DNA of 64,000 nucleotides from Cladocopium goreaui. Its lineage: Eukaryota; Sar; Dinophyceae; Suessiales; Symbiodiniaceae. This document shows positions 55,439-64,000 of this stretch, in pieces (the first letter of the stretch is position 1; every line of letters starts with the position of its first letter). The stretch covers positions 296,181 through 360,180 of the forward strand of contig CAMXCT020003624.1 in NCBI GenBank assembly GCA_947184155.2, read 5' to 3'. The translations under genes were made by a program, and so were the position numbers. The notes beneath the pieces are model-generated. The model saw only the letters and a list, made by a program, of their open reading frames with translations. It had not been told where the DNA came from and ran no database searches.

Positions 55439-55744
55439 ATGCTGTTCCCTGCGCGCCATGGCCTCACGGGCCTGCGCTTTTCAAGCACCGAGGTCAGATC
55501 GATCACCGGACTCTGTCTATCCCAGATCTTAGTTGGTAAACGTTCACATAACTATGGAAAATCACAATTTTTCATGGGAAAATCCATGAAAATCCACTAT
55601 AAATGGTGATTTTCCATAGTTATTTTGACATAACCAGAGGGTATCTTAGTTGGTACCTCCAAGCACCGAATTGTCTGGCCACCAACTTGTGCCCCCGGAC
55701 GTTGGTCGCATGGGAGCAGGTGGTGGTGCTCTGTCAGAATGCCC
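55439..55744 (-). CDS. Unknown gene, two exons joined across an M1 element
   Basis: Exon 55657-55744 (acceptor CCGCAG, one base plus 29 codons, PCDQRPGAQVGGQTIRCLE) and exon 55439-55527 (29 codons plus two bases, IWDRQSPVIDLTSVLEKRR, donor GTGGATC) join in phase 0. The intron between them is 129 nt and consists of an M1 element plus a 13-bp flanking duplication. Earlier and later exons were not placed. No family recognised, but both exons keep a single frame with natural composition. Confidence 0.5.
55539..55642. mobile_element. M1 element flanked by a 13-bp duplication, acting as intron
   Basis: ATCTTAGTTGGTA occurs at 55526-55538 and again at 55643-55655. Between them is an M1 copy whose left end lacks the terminal TACCCTCT. 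On the minus strand the first duplicate supplies GTACC at the donor and the second supplies CTAAG at the acceptor. Confidence 0.7.
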
Positions 55745-56903
55745 CTGCGGAGCAGGAGGGATGATCAAAGGGAAAATCCTCAACTGGAAAATCCTTTTAG
55801 GGGACTTATATCCCAGTTGAGGATACATCTGGAATGGGAATTGATATCCACGTGAAATCAGAAAATTCCCATCATCCAGTCATCCAGTTATGATAGTTAT
55901 ATGTGAATCATTTAAATCTGGAAATAAATATCGTTCACCTAAATTGACCATAAAACTTGACCTATCAGCCTATACCCAATGATGATTTTTGACCACAAAA
56001 CGCATGGATCCATCAGTACCCCCGTTTTACCATCCCCGGGAGTTGATAAATCATCAAAATAAATGCATTCCCATAATTTCCATCATGGATCATAACCCCT
56101 CAATTTCAACCCTGCATTCATAAAGCTGGTTGCTTTCTGCATCTTTGATGGTTGAGCGCCAACAGTCCTTGCCACAATCTTCTCGCTTGTCAAACTATCC
56201 CTGTTTGTTCGTTATACTGTTATACTCTCTTTGTTGATTAAAACCCCATGCATTGCTGCTTAACTTTTCTTAGTTGCTATGGCAGCTATGGGTCAGACCA
56301 TGTCAAAAGCCTGGTACCCTCAGCAAAGCCCACCATTGGCTAGTTGCGGTTCTTCTTCCCTCCAAATTAATTGGGAACAGAGGTATTCACCCCGCACCAA
56401 CATCCTCATTTTGATCCACATGACTTTGTCGAAAAAATCTGCGTGAAAACCACAAAAAAATGATTTGACGGCCACAATTTGCTGCCAAGAAAGAATAAAC
56501 CCCCAGTTGATGAAAAACGACGGGTTACCCCTCCAAAAAAAGGCAATCAATTCCTCCTAAAATTGGGACCTTATTGATACACTGATGGCTTAGCAAAATC
56601 CTGGGGCAACATTGCCCAACTTCTATCCCATGCCCTTTTGTTGTCCCCCATTTATAGATGCATTTGCCTCAAAACGCCATTTATAGATGACCAATGAGAC
56701 ATAGTAAGACCATTTTCACCCCCACATGAGCCATTAGAAATACCGCTAGCCCCATCTCAATGAAATACTAGTTGGATCTAGTTGGTTCCTGTAGCCTATG
56801 GCTTAGTTCATAATATTTCATAATCATCATAATCCCCAATAGCCCAAGTATGCCCAAATAGTAACACTCGCTATGACTCGAATGACCAATCAACAACGCT
56901 AGT

Positions 56904-57001
56904 TCACAGCCGCGGCACCGAGGGAGGTCGACTCCGTTGCTGTTCCGCGCGTTGTAGAGCTGCCTGAAGACCCTGCAGGCCCTGGCCGTCAGAGTTGTCG
57001 T
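56904..57001 (-). CDS. C-terminal exon of unknown gene
   Basis: An AG acceptor is followed by about 31 codons, Gln/Arg-rich (LQGLQAALQRAEQQR), ending in TGA. GC-rich island in AT-rich surroundings. Family unknown. Confidence 0.35.
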
Positions 57002-58936
57002 CTTTTTTGATTTTTTTGCGCCAGGAAAATATATGGATTGGATCATTCGCCCATCTGATTACCCATGATATTTCTGTATGGAAATTTCAGGGAGGTGATA
57101 GATGGTGATAGTTCTGGACTGGATCATTCCAGCCAATTCCCTACGTTTAGCACCAGGAACTTAAGCTTTTACCCTCCGGCAATCAAACGTGGCTGGCCGG
57201 AAAGCCCTCTATCAATGGAAGCTTCTAGCGACAATCATCGAACTGTTGCCGGGGCATTTCTAATTAATGTGTTTGATTGCCGGAGATCAAGGTGGAAAAT
57301 GAGGAAAATCTGGGAAATAAATGAAACAAATTTAGAAATAGATGAAAGTATGGAAATCAAGCATATTGAAACATAAATCCAGTAAATAAGGGAGATAGAG
57401 ACCTGTTTTACTGGAGTATAGATGACAATTTGGACCAAGAGGTACAAAAACGGTTTCTAATACACGTAGTTTGCGCAATAATGGCTGATGATAAACACGC
57501 TAAAAGAATGTTTTATGACTGATGTTTATTGCCATTTATATGGACTTACACCCAAGATTTAAAACTATGCAAAACCCAAATTAAAGTTTACGAACCCTCA
57601 AATGACAAAAAACATGTTGGTCTACCACATGAATTGCTGGAATTGAAACCAAGGAGATTCTCTGAACAACCAACAGCTATGCGGGAAAACAACTGTGTGG
57701 AACCCAACAAAGTTTTCTGATGTTTTCTGGAAAAAAAGGGTATGCTCCAAGGATCTTCTTACGGTGGAAGTTTATTACCACTAAATATTTACCAACTATC
57801 GTTCATAGATGGTGTGCGAAAAGATTAAATACCCAAGATATCCCGCATCTGACAGGGGATGTAACCCAGTCGCACCACATGACCTGCTTCATCCTGTTGA
57901 TGAGAAACCTTTTTCCAAGCAAGCCCTACATGGTCCTGAAACACTGGAGGGCATATGAAGACACCACCCTTGCTGCCTCTCCACTTGACGTGCGCTGTTT
58001 GTCTCTTCCTTGACCCCTTAGCTTGCTTCCCATCCAGGTCGCAAGTGCTGTAGCAAAAGCTGCAATGAGATTCCGCCGAGCATCTTTTAAGTACAAGGAA
58101 CACTGATAGATAAAGACATTAAAGGTTGCTTCACAAATTTCTACGTGTCTGCAAGAGATTAGCGGAGGAAATATGTAACACTGGTAGCCTTCAATCGCAT
58201 TCCTTGGTCCCTCTCACTTGCGTAAACTGTTTCACAACGTAGAATGAAAACAAAGGTCGGCATCACTGATATCTATTTCCACTGCTTGTCCGCCAGTAAC
58301 CCGATGAGAAAACCACCCCAGTTTCCACTGGCGGCTCCCACAATGGATTTTTTCTCATCATGTCCTCGGGGCCTTGGCAACAGCTGAAACTCAGCTGGAT
58401 GATTCATCTACTGAATTCTGATCTCTTTTTGATCTCCTGAAAAATCTGCAAACATGTGAAATCATATGAAAACTACGAAACCCTATGAAATCTTATTATG
58501 AAATCATGTAAAATCAAGTCCAGTGTGCTTTTGTCAATCTTGGTCATCCGGACGCGGCATGGTGCTCCCACAGCTGCCGTTCAAAGTTGCATCCGCCTGG
58601 ATTGTTTCTCCGCGGGGGGAAGGGATCATTATTGGAGCATTTGGTGGCCACCAATCTGCCATATTTGGAGAAGAATGAAATATTACTGAGTAAACCAAAA
58701 ACGACTGCATCGAGATGAGCTCAGTTACGTTGACTTGTCTGTCCTACATTGTCCTACGTTTCACTTCGCAAAAGTAGAAAGCACGCGCTCAATTTACCTC
58801 AGTGGGGTTTTGCGGTTGAAGGTGTTCATCAGCATATCCTCTACACTTGGCTGCATTAAGCGACAAGGCTGACATCTCCTGCCAAAGAGACGTGTTCATA
58901 TTCATCATTCAAGGCTGAAATGGTTCAATGGTTTCG

Positions 58937-58979
58937 TTGTTCATCATCATCATCATCATCGTCATCGTCATCGTCATCG

Positions 58980-59013
<34 letters not shown>

Positions 59014-59014
59014 T
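58937..59014. repeat. CAT/CGT trinucleotide microsatellite
   Basis: TCATCATCATCGTCATCGTC array of about 78 bases, like the longer array at 19782. Confidence 0.95.
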
Positions 59015-59746
59015 GTCATCGGAGGATACCAAAAAAATAACATCCCATATGTGATGGAGAAAAAAAAAACTACCCCCAAAATTCCATGGTTGACTAAAGA
59101 AATCCACCGTAACTTTCCCCCATTTGTTCAATGGCCAGAACGGCCACGCTATGCCACGCTCTCCCATCCATTCAGCCAACGTCTGTCAGCTCCACCGTGC
59201 CATTCAGTGATGTTGACCTGGACGGAATGTGCCAACCACCAGTGACTCCACGACACGAGTTGTTTTGATGTCCACTGAAGTCGTACAAATGTCCACTGCT
59301 TCACTGACTGCAGATTGCCAACTAGTTATTTTTGATAAAATATTTATAATTATATACATATATCATATATTTTTTATTTGTATTGTATATTTGAGAGTAT
59401 GTAATAAATCATTGTATAAGCTGATTGCTAGTTCAGCATTTGTTGCATCGATCATCAAGCTATTGCTTTCATGTTTCCTGTCTGTGGACTGGTGTGCGTC
59501 AGCGACTGCTACTCTAGAGGTGTTCTTTACATGACTACCATGTGAGTGAGAATGGAGGTCTGGTGCTTTCGATTTCTGCCTGGGGTTATCTTCATGCTGA
59601 CTCACTTGATTGATTCTCCTTGTATCCCCCAAAACCATTTCCTCCCCATACTGCTGGTTCTGTCAGCAGAATCTTGGACCACCCGAACAAGCTTTGACCT
59701 CTTGCCCCAGTTGTAATTTTTTTCCAGGGAGTTTCTGAGTTTCTTC

Positions 59747-60962
59747 AGGAGCCCCAAGAAACCAGGGGCTACTGAAAACGACAGGCAGCTTCCACTGGGG
59801 GATGGGGTGGGTGGGGCAATAACGTACACTGGGACTTCACACGGGATGGTAGCTTCCACTGACTTCATTTCACTTGGCACTGACGTCATATTCTCTTCAC
59901 TTCCCTATTCTCTTCACTTCCCTACTCCCTTCACTTCTCTACTCTTTTCCCTTTCTCCACTTTCTTTACGTCCAACTCTCTTCACTTCGTATTCTCTTCA
60001 AATCCTAAATGATACTGATAATGCTCAGGAAAGTGATGATCATGAAGGAAGTTCCCCTGGTAAGGAAAATGAATCATGCGAGTCAATCCGCACGAGCCAG
60101 AAAACTATGAATCTGGCTCGACATGAGAAGAGGAAGTGTGGAGCACAAGTTGCTCAGTTCCCTGACCCCTTGGGGGAGGAAAGAAAAGGAGCAATATGCC
60201 AAAGAAAGCAAAACAGAAGAGTGTAGATACATAGCGTCCAGCAGGAGGCAAGGCGACAAATGACGGCACTGTGCCAAAAGTCAGGGGCCAAGCCCGGAAA
60301 ATATCCTGTGGACCAGCAACTGCACCAAAAAGCACCAAAAAGGCCACAGCGTGCACTAAGCACAAAGAATGGCAACGCAAAAGGTGAAAAGGAAATCAAG
60401 CCCCAGCTCTCACAAGCCAATGGCCAAGGAATAGGATGATCATGATGATAATTAAAACACATACAAGTTGACAGTGGCAGAGATAATGATAATGATGCTG
60501 ATTAAGAAAAGTAGAAATCAAAAAGATGTTGAACGAGAAGAATAAAAATTAAAAAGAAGAAGAAGGAGAAGAAAAAGAAGAAAAAGAAGAAGAAGAAGAA
60601 GTTGCAGTTAACAATGACAGTTGTGACAATGGTGATGCAGGTGACGATGAGGATGACAACAATAAAAGTTCTGATGCATGGTGGCATTTATATGCATTTA
60701 TGATGATGCTGCTGATGATGATGTTGATGATGATGATGATTGTGGCAATGATGTGTATACTGTATACTGTTGAAAATCATGGTGATGATGATACTGGTCA
60801 TCAGGAAAATGATCGTGAACATAATGAGGAGAATGATGATGATGGTCACAATGATTTTGACTATGATGAATCAAGACAGTTACAAGTGAGCGGAATCAAC
60901 AGTCACAAGCGAGACACCGCCCCGACAGGAGCCCCAAGAAACAAGGGGCTACTGAAAATGCG
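59747..60962. repeat. 34-bp direct repeats 1.18 kb apart
   Basis: AGGAGCCCCAAGAAACCAGG at 59747 and the same with one mismatch at 60929, both continuing GGCTACTGAAAA. The interval is rich in ATG/GAT triplets. It could mark the ends of an element, but no target duplication was recognised. Confidence 0.6.
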
Positions 60963-61689
60963 CCAAGTTTTCTGATGTTGGAGGACCTTGATGTTTTCAA
61001 ACAAGTTTGGTAAACGTATTATGCAAGTCTCGGATACCATCCAGTGCAGATGTTCCCAAAAAAAGTCTCAGCTTTCGCTGGAAAACTCGCACCTTTGCAC
61101 AACTATACTCATGGACTCCACTGCACGTTGCATGGCTTCTAGCCTGCCAAAATCTGCTGGCGCGTTGGGGGATTCATGTCTGTGGTGAAGGGGATACAAT
61201 TTTCTAAACAACATTATACATCATTATACAGTACTATACATTATGCCAGATCCGAAAACCGTGGTATTTCATGATATTTACGACCCATTTTACTAGCCAT
61301 CAGAATCCATTTAGCAATAATGTAAAAAAAAAGCCATCAGAATCTGGAAATCCAATGTCTACCGTATAGCAGCCCTCCAAATGGAGGAATCATTTTTTTC
61401 AAACACTAGTAAAACATATAGTAAAACATATTATATATTATTATATATCATATAAAGAAATGATGATTTTCCATAATGAATAGGATGGGGTACACTTATC
61501 TTTTTCAGACAAACCCAGCTGGTAGTTAGGGATGTTCCTCCCCCATTGGTGCAGCTTGCATAGCTCCACGTGTTTCTCACTGTAAAACTTGGGTGTAAAT
61601 CCACTAGTAGGTGGGTTATACAACTATAGTTATCGGCTATTTCCAAACTTATGAAGGTTATACAGCTACACCTATTAAATACCCATTAG

Positions 61690-62043
61690 TAATCCTAACT
61701 GCGCAAGATCTTGCCAGTGCCTTAAACAAGACTTTTGAAGCAAGAAATCTGCGTCAGCTGAGATACCCAGAGAGCCTTTCCATCAAGGGGACTTGCCAAC
61801 TGGAATGTGCAACCTCAAAGAAAACCATTTTGGCACGGCACGGTGCCAAAAATGAAGCCCTTAGACTGCTCCTTCCAAGGATTTGCTTGCAACAAGCAGG
61901 TTCCAGATCTCAAGGCCCAGCTCTGCAGAAAAGCTGCCAACAAACTTGATCTGAAAGCAACTGTTAGGCTCTGCACCAAGGTGTCAATTGAAGAAGCCTC
62001 AGGTTTCCATCGCGGCTCGTGCTTGACAAGGACTCCGGCATGA
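61690..62043 (+). CDS. Possible plus-strand coding segment
   Basis: A 78-codon plus frame ending at TGA 62043 has natural composition (CRKAANKLDLKATVRLCTK). A different frame just upstream (DLASALNKTFEARNLRQLR) also looks coding, so either an intron or a frameshift separates them. The minus strand is open over the same stretch as well, so the strand is uncertain. Confidence 0.25.
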
Positions 62044-62344
62044 CACATACAGGCGTGCGAAAGACAGGCCTAGGGTGTTATCAATGAACTCCTAGTTCAT
62101 TAACAACAATGAGTCAAACATCGAGTTGTAATGAAATACATGATCTTGATTGATCTTGACATATCATAACCATTCTCAACCGTAAGCCTTTTATAGATAA
62201 CCAGTTTTGACAACGGTTCAACCGTGGCTGATCCGTGGCGGATCCACACGGCTTCTCAGCTTCCGACGATTCGGGTGAAATCCGTGGACATGCGATTTTT
62301 CACCTCCGGGACTCCGGCTCCACTGAAACAGATTGGTGAAGGAT

Positions 62345-62460
62345 TTCTATGGGTCACTATGGGTTACTATGGGTTACTATGGGTTACTATGGGTCACTAT
62401 GGGTCACTATGGGTTACTATGGGTTTACTATGGGTTTACTATGGGTTTACTATCTGCTCT
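62345..62460. repeat. GGGTTACTAT decamer repeat
   Basis: Ten to eleven units of GGGTTACTAT/GGGTCACTAT, with a few more imperfect units to about 62510. Confidence 0.95.
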
Positions 62461-62494
62461 GGTTCTATCTTTTTATGGGGGTTACTGTGGGTTA

Positions 62495-63870
62495 CTATGG
62501 CTTTCTATGGCAGGTGTAGTTTTTGTTGACTCTGAAAAACCCACATTCGCTAAGCAGCAGGCAACACGGTCCTCTTGAAGAAGAGCAAGAACCACCTGGG
62601 AACGGCCGCTGGCTGAGATGAATTGGACATAATTGGACTACTTGGGACTTGCTTCTGAGTGATCTTCTTGGAGAGTCTGTGTGACACAAAGATTTTAGTG
62701 AAGTGGACGTTGTGTTTTTCAAAGTGTACCCTCTGGTAAACATACAAAAAGCTATGGAAAATGGCCCATTGATAGTGGATTTACCCATTAATAGCATGGT
62801 GATGTTCCATAGCTATGTTAGTTTTTCAAAGGGTACCTTTACCCAGCCGAACCAAAAAACGGGTCAGGTGGATTCCCCCGGGAAATTGGAGCACCTCAGA
62901 TCGCTCCTCAACGACTGGGAGCATGTCAGTTGACGCACTGAAGGAATCGATCAACCTGTGTCAACTGATGGTGAATCTGGGGTTGGCAAATAAAAGCCCA
63001 AACTGGAGTGATCAAGAATTGTTAATTGAAACGGCTGTTTCTATGGCTGTTTCTATGGCTGTTTCTATGGGATTTTCAATCAGTTGTAAATGTGGATAAT
63101 CAATCAGATCTAGGAATCTAGGCTTAGTTCAGCCATGATTCTGCACGCAACGATGCGTCTTCCATCATCTTGCATCTGAATGAAAACGAAGTCTGCCCCT
63201 ACATAGCCCTCCAGAAACCTACATCGTCATGTTGAATCAGCTTTGCTTCATCGAAAGAACTAGTAAAAGCCAGAGAAAAAAAAGGACTCAAGGGGCACTC
63301 CCTCCGTATCAAATCTACCACCATGTGGCCGGAACTTCGTCAGGAAACTGGTTTATCCCAAAAAAACTGTTGGGAAAATGGAGAAATGTGTAGAAATGTA
63401 TCTTATTAACTTATCAACAGTTGGAATTTGGTGGCTTTCCCCACAAGTTTCCAAACTAACCCAGAGAAAACTACTACATGGGGGGTCTACAAGCATAGTC
63501 AGTATCCCCAAAATTTGTGGTTCATAAGATTAGGTCTAATCACATCTACTTTGTCCCCCCCTTATGGTTGATTTCTATTCAGGATGGTTTACTAACCATC
63601 AGCCCACCTTTATCATCATAGGAATGATATCCCCTACAAATTTTTGCCATGTCGGATGGGAATTTTCCTGGGGGTCCAACACCGGTTGGGTGGTATGTTT
63701 CTTCCATCTACCATCAGGTCAGGTACCACATGGTCCCACCAAAAGCCTCGCGTTCCCACAGCCTTCGCAGTGCCTGGGTCCCCGGCTGATCTCTCAATTC
63801 GCTGAAGTCCAGGCACTGCGCGAGTCGTTCCAAGAGGCGCTCCACCTGGTACCACCGCTGAGTTAAGGGG
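62495..63870 (-). CDS. Unknown multi-exon gene
   Basis: Coding-like minus-strand exons: about 63725-63870 (RWYQVERLLERLAQCLDFS, LRRLWEREAFGGTMWY), about 63128-63225 (GADFVFIQMQDDGRRIVAC), 62837-62914 (two bases plus 25 codons plus one, VLQFPGGIHLTRFLVRLGK, donor GTACCC) and a following piece from the acceptor CACACAG at about 62675 whose phase fits (RRSLRSKSQVVQLC). The 62836 donor lies at the end of an M1 element. Family not recognised. Confidence 0.45.
62727..62835. mobile_element. M1 inverted-repeat element starting at a splice donor
   Basis: TACCCTCTGGTAAACATACA to TATGTTAGTTTTTCAAAGGGTA with core CCATTGATAGTGGATTTACC. On the minus strand its end provides the GT of the intron after the exon ending at 62837. 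Confidence 0.8.
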
Positions 63871-64000
63871 TGTACCAGTGTGGGTGAAACCTGCTATGCC
63901 CAACGCTGAAGCCTCCTTAGAGTCACCAACGTTAGAACGGTTAGAAGTTATGCCCATCTATTGAAATCTTAGGATTTCAATCATTTGCGAGTCTGGCAGC

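Larger units (their letters stand above)
57002..61600. other. Region without recognised genes
   Basis: Holds CAT/CGT triplets (58937-59014), AAG triplets (60541-60603), GAT triplets (60700-60745) and a 34-bp direct repeat (59747 and 60929). A 92-codon minus-strand frame at 57825-58103 and a 139-codon plus-strand frame at 59807-60226 are open but show no family signature. Confidence 0.4.

Noticed and set aside
59807..60226. 139-codon plus-strand frame
   Set aside because: Its first half is low-complexity Ser/Pro/Leu from a CTTCACTTC repeat and no family or splice support was seen.
1..64000. Dinoflagellate spliced-leader donor sequence
   Set aside because: I looked for GCCATTTTGGCTCAAG on both strands and found only partial chance matches.

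Overview
The window looks like nuclear DNA of a dinoflagellate, most likely a Symbiodiniaceae/Suessiales relative. The indications are small exons with strictly matching phases separated by introns, many GC and GA 5' splice sites beside GT, acceptors that are mostly AG|G, abundant microsatellites and small inverted-repeat elements, genes nearly all on one strand, and a very large Ty1/copia-type retroelement. No bacterial-style operons, rRNA, tRNA or CRISPR were seen. The organism call is inference; no spliced-leader sequence was found.

Positions 1-13.6 kb hold one retroelement on the minus strand, cut by the left window edge. Reading 5'->3' on the minus strand it has a primer-binding site, gag, a candidate -1 frameshift heptamer exactly where the pol frame opens, a 2712-codon pol (protease, integrase, a methyltransferase-like domain without its catalytic motif, RT split by about 200 extra residues, RNase H), then a single in-frame TGA in the context TGA-CTA, followed by a further open frame of at least 1468 codons from its first ATG. 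That third frame carries a domain strongly resembling Tpt1/KptA RNA 2'-phosphotransferase. It has no stop inside the window, so an ORF list that requires a stop would miss it.

Positions 13.6-64 kb are host genomic DNA. By joining exons with matching phases I could name four genes, all on the minus strand: an acyltransferase-3 (OafA-like) membrane protein (about 20.3-26.1 kb), a tandem pair of TspO/MBR-like membrane proteins (31.2-35.3 kb), a cyclophilin (42.6-45.8 kb) and an HscB/Jac1 Fe-S co-chaperone (46.7-48.7 kb). Several further exon sets are clearly coding-like but anonymous. One exon near 27.2 kb is on the plus strand, suggesting a local strand switch.

The space between exons is filled by at least five families of roughly 90-130 bp inverted-repeat elements (called M1-M5 here), simple repeats, a 94-bp satellite and a heptanucleotide minisatellite lodged in one TspO-like intron. 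M1 copies repeatedly lie exactly at 5' splice sites, and one M1 copy with a 13-bp flanking duplication accounts for almost the whole of a 129-nt in-frame intron. M1 is therefore a good introner candidate.
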